From Campylobacterales bacterium (GTDB lineage Bacteria; Campylobacterota; Campylobacteria; Campylobacterales; JALSKU01), in assembly GCA_026988685.1 (NCBI GenBank), contig JALSKU010000202.1, positions 1-36,787 of the forward strand: 36,787 nt of DNA, written 5' to 3'. Within the stretch, counting starts at the first letter, position 1, and each line of letters opens with the position of its first letter. Positions 1 through 9,090 of the stretch are shown piece after piece. The notes below the pieces were generated by a model that did no database searches, was not told the origin of the DNA, and worked only from the letters and a program-made list of their open reading frames with translations. A program made the position numbers and the translations under genes.

Positions 1-2
1 AA

Positions 3-569
3 GTGGTGTGTGTGGGCAGAAATTATGTAGAGCATATAAAAGAGCTTGGTAATGAGATGCCTGAAGATATGGTGCTGTTTTGCAAGCCAAACTCGTCTAT
101 CTCAAGTGAGTTGAGGTATGTTGGCGAAGATGGGCATTATGAGGCTGAGATCTCTTTTTTGATCTTAGATGACGATATAAAAGGTGTTGGCTTTGGACTT
201 GATTTGACAAAGAGAGACATACAAAGCAAGCTAAAGAGCAAGGGTTTACCATGGGAGAGAGCAAAAGCGTTTGACGGGGCGGCTGTTTTTAGTGAGTTTG
301 TTCATATAGAAAAAAGCGATATCGACTCTCTCGAAGTAGAGCTTTTGATAAATGGAAAGTTGGTGCAAAAAGGTGGAGTAGAGCTTATGATATACAAGCC
401 GGAAGAGATTATAAAAGAGATAAAAAGCTTTATGAGTTTGGAAGATGGAGATATAGTGATGAGCGGAACACCAAAAGGGGTTGGGAAGTTTAAAAAAGGT
501 GACTTGTTTAGGGGGAAGATAATTTGTAAAAACAAGTTTTTAGCAGAAAAAGAGTGGATAGCTTTGTAA
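3..569 (+). CDS. Fumarylacetoacetate hydrolase family protein (5' end probably outside window)
   Basis: Translation VCVGRNYVEHIKELGNEMPEDMVLFCKP...GDIVMSGTPKGVG matches FAH-family motifs; ORF touches the window edge. Confidence 0.9.
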   Translation: MVCVGRNYVEHIKELGNEMPEDMVLFCKPNSSISSELRYVGEDGHYEAEISFLILDDDIKGVGFGLDLTKRDIQSKLKSKGLPWERAKAFDGAAVFSEFVHIEKSDIDSLEVELLINGKLVQKGGVELMIYKPEEIIKEIKSFMSLEDGDIVMSGTPKGVGKFKKGDLFRGKIICKNKFLAEKEWIAL

Positions 570-639
570 AAATAAAAGTTTTTATTGGCTAAACTTGTAG
601 AATTATTAATAAAAATATGTAATAAATAAGGAGTAGATA

Positions 640-2778
640 ATGTTTAAGAATATGTCAATATCAAAAAAAGTTCAGATACCTTTGATCCTGATTATTATTT
701 TGGGTTTTGCCGTAGTGGGGATAGAAGATTACTACTCTATAAAAAAGATAAAAGAAGATGCATATGTCTCTACGGCAAAGGAGTTTAAAATTGCTCTGGA
801 TGACCAAATTAGATCCAAAGAGAATGTGTGGATGACAAATGCCATGCTTTTGGCAAAAAACAAAGATATCATCAATGCAATACTGGCGGATGAAAAATCA
901 GTATTGCAATCAACTATAGCAGGACTTGGGAAGCTTTATAGAAAAAACACACCTTTTAAAAAGGTAGCCATTCATATCATAGACCCAAATCTAAAGTCAT
1001 ACTTTAAGTCTTGGAATCCCGGTAGTTTTGGCGATGATTTAAGCTACAGGAAGTCGTATCAAAAAGTAAAAGAGACTAAAAAACCTCTGACAACTTTTGA
1101 AGTGGACGAAAAAGGTTTGAGGTTAAAAAGTATATATCCTGTTATGAGTGGAAACTCCCTGATAGGTATACTTGAGTTTAGCGGGGGTATCAACAACTTT
1201 GGAGGAGCATTAAAGAAGAGCGGCATAGACTTTTTATATTTTGTGGATAAAAAATATGCCGGTATTTTCAAAAAAGCAAAAAAACTTAAAGACGGTTATC
1301 CGCTATCTAGCTCAAAACATATAGACAAAGAGTTTTTAAACTATGTTATGTCTTCTAAATTTAAATTGGAAAAAGCTCTCAAAGAGAGATATTATATAGA
1401 TGACAAATATTTTACAAAAGTGTTCGCGCTAAAAGATTTTGAAGGCCAGACTGTGGGAGAAGTGCTTATGGGATCAAAAAGCAGCGTGGTTCAAAAAGCT
1501 GCCGATGATGCCACAAAATCAACCATAACGCAAATAATAGTTATCGCCATTGTTGACCTGTTTTTACTTATCTTTATACTTCTTCTTATAAAGGGTGCTG
1601 TTATAAAACCTATAAAAGAGCTTGATAAGGTTGCTAAAGATCTCACCAAAGGTGAGGCAGATCTTTCAAAAAGGCTTGAGATAGATTCAAACGATGAGAT
1701 AGGAGTGGCTGTCAAAAACTTCAATATCTTCTTAGATAAAGTGGAGGCCTTGGCAAAGGATGCTGAGAAGAAAGCTCTCGAGGCCCAAAAAGCAAGCAAA
1801 GAGGCAAATGAGAACCTCAAGAAAAGTAACTTGTTTGTAAAATTATCGGAAGTTTTGATGGATGGAGTTATGCATGACTCAAAAGACCTTCAAGAAAATA
1901 TCCATGACAATGTGGATAATATCGAAGAGATCAATAAAACAAATGATCAGGCTAGTGAGATAGTTAAAGAGGTTCAAAAAAGTACCGATGAGATAGTAGC
2001 AAATATCAATGAGATAGCTGAAATGATGCACTCTTCCAGAGAGAGTTCCGAGCAGGTAAGTCAAAATGTCGAAGAGATAAACAGTGTCATAGCTCTCATC
2101 AAAGATATCTCTGATCAAACCAATCTACTAGCTTTAAATGCTGCCATAGAAGCCGCAAGAGCAGGGGAGCATGGAAGAGGCTTTGCCGTAGTTGCCGATG
2201 AGGTGAGAAAGCTAGCTGAGAGGACCCAAAAGGCTACAGGAGAGGTTGAGGCAAATATCAATATCCTAAAACAAAACTCCAACCAGATGGTAGAGAGTAA
2301 CGAAAAAACAGTAGAGATAACCGATGCTTCAACAAGAAGACTTGAAGAATTTACAAATGTTCTAAACAGACTGATAGATAATGCAAATGAGATCAAAAAG
2401 AGAAATAAAGATGTAACTGATGAACTCTTTATATCACTAGCAAAGATAGACTACACTATGTTTAAACTTAATGGCTATAAGTCTGTTTATAAGGCTGATG
2501 GAAGTTTAAATGTAGCTGATGCTCAAAATTGCCGATTTGGTAAGTGGTATAACTCAAAAGAGGGCAAAGATGCCTTTGGTGATACCTCTTTATATGGTAA
2601 CATAGTTACTCCTCATAGAGCTGTTCATGAGAAGGTCAGTGAAATTGTCTCTATAGTTAGATCAAACGAGCAGACCAAAAAGGCTGATGAGATCATAAAA
2701 CTTGCAAAAGAGACAGAGAAAAATTCTCAAGAGCTATTTAAGATACTAAATGAGATGATAATGGAGAGGCAATCATAG
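640..2778 (+). CDS. Methyl-accepting chemotaxis protein: periplasmic cache-like sensor, HAMP, MCP signalling domain, C-terminal CZB-like domain
   Basis: Two TM segments; signalling hairpin core [38 protein letters not shown]-terminal [13 protein letters not shown]...PHRAVHEKV resembles the CZB zinc-binding domain. Confidence 0.93.
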   Translation: MFKNMSISKKVQIPLILIIILGFAVVGIEDYYSIKKIKEDAYVSTAKEFKIALDDQIRSKENVWMTNAMLLAKNKDIINAILADEKSVLQSTIAGLGKLYRKNTPFKKVAIHIIDPNLKSYFKSWNPGSFGDDLSYRKSYQKVKETKKPLTTFEVDEKGLRLKSIYPVMSGNSLIGILEFSGGINNFGGALKKSGIDFLYFVDKKYAGIFKKAKKLKDGYPLSSSKHIDKEFLNYVMSSKFKLEKALKERYYIDDKYFTKVFALKDFEGQTVGEVLMGSKSSVVQKAADDATKSTITQIIVIAIVDLFLLIFILLLIKGAVIKPIKELDKVAKDLTKGEADLSKRLEIDSNDEIGVAVKNFNIFLDKVEALAKDAEKKALEAQKASKEANENLKKSNLFVKLSEVLMDGVMHDSKDLQENIHDNVDNIEEINKTNDQASEIVKEVQKSTDEIVANINEIAEMMHSSRESSEQVSQNVEEINSVIALIKDISDQTNLLALNAAIEAARAGEHGRGFAVVADEVRKLAERTQKATGEVEANINILKQNSNQMVESNEKTVEITDASTRRLEEFTNVLNRLIDNANEIKKRNKDVTDELFISLAKIDYTMFKLNGYKSVYKADGSLNVADAQNCRFGKWYNSKEGKDAFGDTSLYGNIVTPHRAVHEKVSEIVSIVRSNEQTKKADEIIKLAKETEKNSQELFKILNEMIMERQS

Positions 2779-2787
2779 TATAAAATT

Positions 2788-2820
2788 GCCCGCTCTTCAG
2801 GTGATGAGGAGCGGGGCTTT
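2788..2820. terminator. Hairpin, possible bidirectional terminator between convergent genes
   Basis: GCCCGCTCTTC...GAGGAGCGGGGC inverted repeat followed by TTT, between the mcp stop and the minus-strand cytochrome c stop. Confidence 0.5.
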
Positions 2821-2824
2821 GAAA

Positions 2825-3118
2825 CTAGTGTAAAGAGCTGACATATGAAGCTATGGCTTCTATATCGCTGTTACTTAGGTTTTTAACCTGTTGCCTCATG
2901 ACATACTCATCACTTTCTAAATTGCCGTCTCTATAATACTTTAGCCTTTTTACTATCTTGTTCTTTGTCCATCCTTGGATAACATCCGATCTGCCAAGAG
3001 CATGTTTTTAGGCTTTTGCGCCATGACAAGCTACACACCTTTGAAAGAGTGTAGCACCATCTGCAGCCATCAAAGAGCTTGCCGCCACTACAACTAAAGA
3101 TAAAAATATCTTTTTCAT
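2825..3118 (-). pseudogene. c-type cytochrome (class I / c553-like) interrupted by an in-frame TAA
   Basis: Minus-strand translation MKKIFLSLVVVAASSLMAADGATLFQRCVACHGAKA*KHALGRSDVIQGWTKNKIVKRLKYYRDGNLESDEYVMRQQVKNLSNSDIEAIASYVSSLH*; signal peptide and CxxCH; stop at 3008-3010. Confidence 0.85.
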
Positions 3119-3240
3119 TTTCCATTCTTTCATTTGAAATTAAGTGAAATTATAATATTTTGTTATGAACTAAAAATGAAATGCATTTAGTACAATTCAT
3201 CTATATTTCATTTTCAAAGAGTACTATTGCATAAAAAATT

Positions 3241-3684
3241 ATGACTAGGAGTATAAATTTGAGTAAGACAAAGATCATCTTAACGATAGTAGCACTGCTT
3301 TTGGTGATACAGATAATACCATATGGTAAAAACCATACAAACCCCAAGGCCATAAGCCATCCTAACTGGGATAGTCAAAGAACAAAAAAGCTTTTTTACA
3401 GAGCCTGCGGCGATTGCCACAGTTTTCAAACCAAATGGCCGTCATATAGCAATATAGCACCAATATCTTGGCTGGTATATAGTGATGTTGTAGAGGGTAG
3501 AGATCACTTTAATGTTTCCAATATAGGAGGGCAAAATCGAAATAAACTAAAAGAAGCCGCTGAAAGCATCAAAGAGGGTGAGATGCCGATGTTTATATAT
3601 ACTATTATGCATAAAAACGCAAGATTGAGCGATAAAGAGAAGCAGGATCTTATACAAGGATTGCAAGCTACATTTGGACAGTAG
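3241..3684 (+). CDS. Heme-binding domain-containing protein (single CxxCH)
   Basis: N-terminal hydrophobic anchor and RACGDCHSFQTKWPSYSNIAPISWLVYSDVVEGR typical of the haem-binding (Haem_bd) family. Confidence 0.85.
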   Translation: MTRSINLSKTKIILTIVALLLVIQIIPYGKNHTNPKAISHPNWDSQRTKKLFYRACGDCHSFQTKWPSYSNIAPISWLVYSDVVEGRDHFNVSNIGGQNRNKLKEAAESIKEGEMPMFIYTIMHKNARLSDKEKQDLIQGLQATFGQ

Positions 3685-3698
3685 CATAAAAGGGGGTA

Positions 3699-4358
3699 AT
3701 GGTGAAGATACTGATAGTTGAGGATGAAAAGGACATACTCTCTTTTTTAAAGCGTGGTTTTGAGGAAGAGGGCTATGTCGTTGATACCGCCGATAATGGT
3801 CAAGACGGAGAATATAAAATAGCGCTAAATCATTATGATATCATAATTTTAGACTGGATGCTACCTGAAAAAAGTGGTATTGAGATCTTGAAATGTATAA
3901 TAAAGATGGAAATAAAAACACCTGTTGTTCTCTTGACAGCAAAAGATGAAGTAAAAGATAAAGTCGAAGCTCTTAAGATAGGCGCCGATGACTATGTAAC
4001 AAAACCTTTTAGTTTTGAAGAGTTGGAAGCTAGGGTGGAGTCGCTATATAGAAGAAGTATATCCAAAGGAAGCAATACTATAGAGTTTCAAGATATCATT
4101 ATAGACATACCTTCAAAGCAAGTTACAAAAGCAGGAAGTATAGTAGAACTTTTGGCAAAAGAGTATGAACTACTTCTATTTTTGATAAAAAATAAAAACT
4201 GCTTTGTATCGGTTAATAAGATCTACGATGCGATTTGGGGCGATGAAGAGTTTATTAACAGCAATGTTATACAAGTTATCATATATAGGCTTAGAAAAAA
4301 ACCAGGGAAAGATCTTGTAAAAAGTTCCAGAGGGTTAGGCTATAAAATTGAACTTTAA
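3699..4358 (+). CDS. OmpR-family response regulator
   Basis: Receiver domain ILIVEDEKDILSFL...IIILDWMLPEKSG...LTAKD...KPFSFEEL and C-terminal winged helix RLRKKPGKDLVKSSRGLGYKIEL. Confidence 0.95.
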   Translation: MVKILIVEDEKDILSFLKRGFEEEGYVVDTADNGQDGEYKIALNHYDIIILDWMLPEKSGIEILKCIIKMEIKTPVVLLTAKDEVKDKVEALKIGADDYVTKPFSFEELEARVESLYRRSISKGSNTIEFQDIIIDIPSKQVTKAGSIVELLAKEYELLLFLIKNKNCFVSVNKIYDAIWGDEEFINSNVIQVIIYRLRKKPGKDLVKSSRGLGYKIEL

Positions 4359-5676
4359 TAGTTTAAAAACGAAGAGTCTAGCGTGGTTTTTTATAAGCAT
4401 AGTGGCAGTTTTAGCTCTGTTTAATTTGCTTTTTTATATCTTTTTGGAAAAAAATAATGCCAAGATAACAGAGGCTGCACTTTTTGGTAAAGCCATGATA
4501 TTTAAAAAGGATATGAACAATTTTATAAAAAGTACGGTTATAGACAACAGACAATATCCTGAGTATGAAATAGCAATATTAAAACAAAAAAATGTTATAT
4601 CAAAGACAAAAAATTTTCCTAAAAAGTTACTGCAAAAGTATATAGATGCCAAAGAGCACTTTTTTATCTTTTCGTCTAAAAGCAAAAAAGGTGCACTATA
4701 TATACTTGATATCTCCAGCCCTTTTGACGGCCATATAGCTGTATATCAGCATGAGATAGATGAGAAAATAGAGTCTATTTTGGATATGATGTATCTGCTA
4801 AACCCTCTGCTTTTCTTGCTGCTTATGCTCATAGGAGCGAAGCTCATAGATAAAACAGCTAAACCCATAAAAGATATAACAGATAATGCGAAAAAAATAT
4901 CTATAGATAACTTTAATCACAATATCAATAAAAATTATAAAGAGAAAAGAGTTAAAGGAGCTTGTGGAAGCCTTTAACGAAATGATCGGCAGGATAGAAG
5001 ATGGCACAAAAAAATTAGAGAGGTTTAACAGTGATGTCTCTCACGAACTAAAGACTCCTATAACAGCCATAAAAGGAGAGATAGAGGTAACTCTAAAAAG
5101 AAAAAGGGAAGTTAAGGAGTACGAGGAGAGCCTAAGAAGCATAGATACTCAGATAGATAATATAAAAAATATAGTAGAAGATCTGCTTTTATTGAGTAAG
5201 TTTTCTAAAGATACGGTGCGTAAGACTTTTGAAAATTGTCAAGTTGATATGATCATTTTGGAAATAGTTGAAAACTTTAGAAAACTTGCGAAAGAAAAAG
5301 ATATAAAAATCATCATAAAGCAAATTGAGCCGGTAAATATGACAGCAAATGATCAAATGCTCAAAATATCCATATCCAACTTGATAGATAATGCCATCAA
5401 ATACTCAAAAGAGAGAAAAAAAGGGTGTATATATCACTATATAAGAAGGATAAAGTATATATAAAAGTTGAAGATGAGGGTATCGGAATAGAAAAAAAGA
5501 ATTTGCCATATTTGACAGATAGATTTTACAGAGTGGATGAGTCAAGAAGTAAAAAGATAAAAGGTTTTGGCTTGGGGCTTAGTATCGTAAAAAACTTCAT
5601 AGATCTTCATGGAGGAGAGATAAAGATCTCTTCAAAAAAAGGCAAAGGGACATCTATAACACTCTCTTTTGACTAA
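4348..5676 (+). pseudogene. Sensor histidine kinase split into three ORFs by two compensating frameshifts
   Basis: TM sensor ORF 4348..4977; HisKA SDVSHELKTPITAIKGE and N-box NLIDNAIKYS in 4964..5464; HATPase GFGLGLSIVKNFIDLHGGEI in 5425..5676. Shifts map to A4 at 4945-4948 and A7 at 5416-5422. Confidence 0.88.
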
Positions 5677-5774
5677 TTAGCGCCGGCTACTGCAGCATTT
5701 ACAAAAAGTTTTATAATACATCAATTGTTTTCTAAGCAGCTTCAAAATTTATGAAAGTCTAAGAAAAGCTCTGT

Positions 5775-5798
5775 TATAATTAACTAAATGGTTAGTTA
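5775..5798 (+). promoter_or_regulatory. -10 box followed by TetR-type operator
   Basis: TATAAT (5775-5780) followed by 7-bp inverted repeat TAACTAA-ATGG-TTAGTTA (5781-5798), 9 nt before the TetR ATG. Confidence 0.65.
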
Positions 5799-5807
5799 GG
5801 AGTAGCA

Positions 5808-6425
5808 ATGGGTGAGATTAGAGATGCCAATAGGAGCAAAAAGAGTATCATAGTAGCAGCTACTAAGCTTTTTGCTAAAGATGGTTTTGACGGTGTAAGC
5901 GTTGATGCCATAGCAAAAGAGGCTGGGGTAAATAAAGCGATGCTCTACTACTACTATAAAAACAAATCAAAACTTTATGAAGTGGTAGTAGATATGGTTT
6001 TGGAAGATATTTATAAAACCGTGCTAGAAAAAAACTCTCAACATAAAAAACCTATAGATAAACTATACTCTTTTATCGAAACCTTTGCCAAATATGCTAA
6101 AGCCAATCCGCACCTCTCCTTTTTTATGTTAAATGAGTTGGCAAGTGATGGTAAAAAGTTGCCAAGAGATATGTTTTTGGGACTTAGAAAGATATTTGGA
6201 CTGCTAGTGGATATACTAAAAGAGGGAGAAAAAAAAGGGTGTTTTAAAAAAACAAAGCCTATCATAGTCCATTTTATGATAGTGGGTGCTATCAATCTCT
6301 TTATATCCACCAAAAATTTAAGAAAAAGCGTAGAGGATGAACTGGGTGCAGAGGTTTGCAACGAATGTAAGATAGATGAAGTTGCAAGATACTTATATGA
6401 CTACATAACCAAGGGGATTTCATGA
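5808..6425 (+). CDS. TetR/AcrR family transcriptional regulator
   Basis: N-terminal HTH RSKKSIIVAATKLFAKDGFDGVSVDAIAKEAGVNKAMLYYYYKNKSKLYEVV. Confidence 0.95.
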   Translation: MGEIRDANRSKKSIIVAATKLFAKDGFDGVSVDAIAKEAGVNKAMLYYYYKNKSKLYEVVVDMVLEDIYKTVLEKNSQHKKPIDKLYSFIETFAKYAKANPHLSFFMLNELASDGKKLPRDMFLGLRKIFGLLVDILKEGEKKGCFKKTKPIIVHFMIVGAINLFISTKNLRKSVEDELGAEVCNECKIDEVARYLYDYITKGIS

Positions 6426-7699
6426 AATATATAGCTATAATCATTACCGTTTTATCTTTTCAGATAAATTCATTCGCACTTAGCATGACTGACCTGTTTG
6501 AAGCACTGAAAAAACAGCCTGTATCCAAAGTGGATGCACTACAAGTCAGGGAGGCCAATGTAGGTGTAAAAAGTGCAAAAGATGCACTCTATCCTAAGTT
6601 ATATCTAATAGGCTCATACAATCACTATAACAGACCATCAAGCCTAAGACCTGTGCTTCCTACGGAAACCCCTACACTTTTGGCTGAAGACAAACCACTT
6701 CCTTTTAGCAAGGATATCACAAAGGTTGGAGTTGATCTTAATTTTCCTATTTTTGTCAAATCTTTATACACTATTAGAGATAAGGCAAAGCTTATAAAGT
6801 TATCTTCAAAACAAAAAAGCAGACTAAACCTCATCCAAAGAGAGGCTAAGATCTTAGGTGCCAATGCATCTTTGAACTATCTTGAGTATCTAAAGATAGC
6901 ACTAAATGAGAAGAGAAAGTCACTTCTTAAAATGAGGAAAGATATAGTTTTAAAGGTGGCTAACGGTAGAGCGGCTCCTGTGGCGCTAAACAAGATAGAC
7001 CAGAGTCTAAACAGTATAGATATCGCAAAAAACAAGATAGATCTAAGTAAAAATGAGATATCTTCACTTATCGAGACGCTAACCGGCATAAGAGTAGATA
7101 AGAGTATAGAGTTTTATCAGGCAAAAGAGATAAAAAAAGAGAGCATCTTTGCGCTCTTGCCGCTTAAAAATCTGCTAAAAGCCAAAAAAGTGGGACTCAA
7201 AGCTGCAAAAGAGGCGCTTTATCCGGCGCTTTTTTTAAATGCCAACTACTTTAAAAGCTATGCTGATGGCTACAATAACGACAAATCCATAACCACAGGC
7301 TTTGGAACTATAGGAGTTAAACTAGTGATGCCTCTGTATGACAGAAGCAAATATACTCACATCCAAAAAGCAAGAGTAGCGTATGAAAAAGAGAGAGCCA
7401 TATTGGCGAAAACAAAAAATGAACTTCTTGTAAAAGCAAAAGAGTTAGAAAATGATATAAACCTCTTAAAAAGAAGCGAAGAGCTAACCAAAAAAAGCAT
7501 AAAAAATCAAAAAGAGCTTTTAAAAGTTGCAAAAGTAGCTTTTAAAAATGAGCGAATGAGCGAAGAGGAGTATCTAAGATATGAAGATAAACTAAGTTCC
7601 CTAAGAGCAACTTTAGCTCAAGTAAAAGCAAAAAAATGGCAGGACTTAGCCCAGCTTGCCGTAATATACGGAAATGATTTGGAAGGAGTGGTAAGATGA
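6422..7699 (+). CDS. TolC family outer-membrane efflux protein
   Basis: Signal peptide; repeated coiled-coil/beta architecture (ALYPKLYLIGSYN..., ALYPALFLNANY...); overlaps TetR stop by ATGA; operonic with MFP and RND. Confidence 0.9.
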   Translation: MKYIAIIITVLSFQINSFALSMTDLFEALKKQPVSKVDALQVREANVGVKSAKDALYPKLYLIGSYNHYNRPSSLRPVLPTETPTLLAEDKPLPFSKDITKVGVDLNFPIFVKSLYTIRDKAKLIKLSSKQKSRLNLIQREAKILGANASLNYLEYLKIALNEKRKSLLKMRKDIVLKVANGRAAPVALNKIDQSLNSIDIAKNKIDLSKNEISSLIETLTGIRVDKSIEFYQAKEIKKESIFALLPLKNLLKAKKVGLKAAKEALYPALFLNANYFKSYADGYNNDKSITTGFGTIGVKLVMPLYDRSKYTHIQKARVAYEKERAILAKTKNELLVKAKELENDINLLKRSEELTKKSIKNQKELLKVAKVAFKNERMSEEEYLRYEDKLSSLRATLAQVKAKKWQDLAQLAVIYGNDLEGVVR

Positions 7700-8787
7700 A
7701 GTTTTTAAAAGGTTTGATAGTTGTTTTGATAGCGGCAGTTTTGGTAGTCGGCGGGATCAGGTTGGTTAAAAAGAAAAAGGCTGAAGAAGCAAGGATAGAA
7801 GCAGCCAAAACTTATAAAGTAGTGGTTGACTCTATGAAGTTAAAGAGCAAAATATTTAGCCTTTCGTTGCCGTACTTAGCTACCGTAGCAAGTGACAATA
7901 GAGCAGTCATATCGACTAAAGTTGCCGGCAGGATTCTAAAGATAGTTAAAAGCGGGGAAAAAGTTAAAAAGGGAGATATTTTAGTAAAGATTGATGATAG
8001 TGAGCTAAAGAGTAAGCTAGAGGCTTTAAGGTTATCGATAAACTCTATCCGCATCAATCTATCAGCAAAAAAGATAGTTCTAAAAAATGCTCTTTTAACA
8101 CATAAAAGAACAAAAGAGCTTCTTGATGTAAAAGGAGCTTCGATCGAACAGTATCAAAACGAAGAGGACAAGATAACCTTGTTAAAAGCCTCTATTGCGT
8201 CACTTAAAAGCAACATAGCAATAAACAAAGCAAAGATAGATGAGATAAAAAATTTACTCAGTTATACTGTTATAAAGGCTCCGTTTGATGGTGTAGTAAG
8301 CAAAACCAATGCAACTATCTTAGATATGGCGATGCCAGGAAAACCCTTGGCATTTTTACAGGCTCTTAAAGGTAACTATCTTGTAGTAGCACTTCCAGAT
8401 AGCGTAAAGGCTAAAGAGATACTCTATGAGGGTAAGAGTTATCCTCTTATCTCTTTACACTCTACCGTTAATGGACTTGAAAAGTATAAAGTATTGGCAA
8501 AGGTTAAGGAGAGCATAGGAAGCAGGGTCAATGTGAAAGTTAAAACATTTGATGGGGATGGTGTTTGGCTTCCACTAAATGCTCTCCTTCAGATAAACAA
8601 TAAGAGCTATATATTTGTTATAGATAAAGATGTGGCAAAACCTGTCGGCGTAAAACTTTTGGCTGACGGAGAAGAGGGGTATGCTATAGATAAAAAATAT
8701 GAAGGGAAAAAAGTAGTTTTGGCAAAGCCGGATATATTTCTAAAACTTTTGGCAGGAACGAGGATAGAATTAAGAATTAAGAGTTAA
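7696..8787 (+). CDS. Efflux RND transporter periplasmic adaptor (membrane fusion) subunit
   Basis: Lipoyl-like AVISTKVAGRILKIVKSGEKVKKGDILVKIDDSEL, coiled coil, YTVIKAPFDGVVSK. Confidence 0.93.
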   Translation: MKFLKGLIVVLIAAVLVVGGIRLVKKKKAEEARIEAAKTYKVVVDSMKLKSKIFSLSLPYLATVASDNRAVISTKVAGRILKIVKSGEKVKKGDILVKIDDSELKSKLEALRLSINSIRINLSAKKIVLKNALLTHKRTKELLDVKGASIEQYQNEEDKITLLKASIASLKSNIAINKAKIDEIKNLLSYTVIKAPFDGVVSKTNATILDMAMPGKPLAFLQALKGNYLVVALPDSVKAKEILYEGKSYPLISLHSTVNGLEKYKVLAKVKESIGSRVNVKVKTFDGDGVWLPLNALLQINNKSYIFVIDKDVAKPVGVKLLADGEEGYAIDKKYEGKKVVLAKPDIFLKLLAGTRIELRIKS

Positions 8788-9077
8788 GAATTAAGGAATG
8801 GAGATTTAAATTTCTGCAAAACATATGCAGCGGAAGGGTTAAAATCTTTGATTTTGGGGTACCCACCGTGAATCCGTTTTGAAGAAGTTTAAATCGGAAT
8901 GGATTTTAAAGTGAAGAATTAAGAGTGGAGGATGGATTGGATAACAATATTATTTATGATAAAAGTTATAAGTTTGCATTGAGAGTTGTAAAGCTTTATC
9001 AATATTTAAAAAATGAACACAAATAGTCTAAAATTAAGAACTCAAAACTCTTAATTCTTAACTCTTAATTCTTAATT
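8768..9077. mobile_element. Putative MITE-like / four-helix-bundle element bounded by 28-bp perfect inverted repeats
   Basis: Left arm 8768-8795 AATTAAGAATTAAGAGTTAAGAATTAAG; right arm 9050-9077 is its exact reverse complement; about 254 bp interior with a truncated four-helix-bundle ORF; splits the mfp-RND operon. Confidence 0.7.
8937..9026 (+). pseudogene. N-terminal fragment of a four helix bundle (S23/IVS-type) protein
   Basis: LDNNIIYDKSYKFALRVVKLYQYLKNEHK* matches the typical start of TIGR02436-type proteins, then stops after ~30 codons. Confidence 0.65.
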
Positions 9078-9090
9078 TCAAAGGATAGTG

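Noticed and set aside
1491-1820. Antisense ORFs inside mcp, RND, tig, nnr, fliI and others (e.g. 1491..1820 -, 11730..12227 -, 23351..23659 +, 17014..17331 +)
   Set aside because: Low-complexity Ser/Phe/Leu-rich translations opposite strong coding genes; shadow ORFs without their own motifs.
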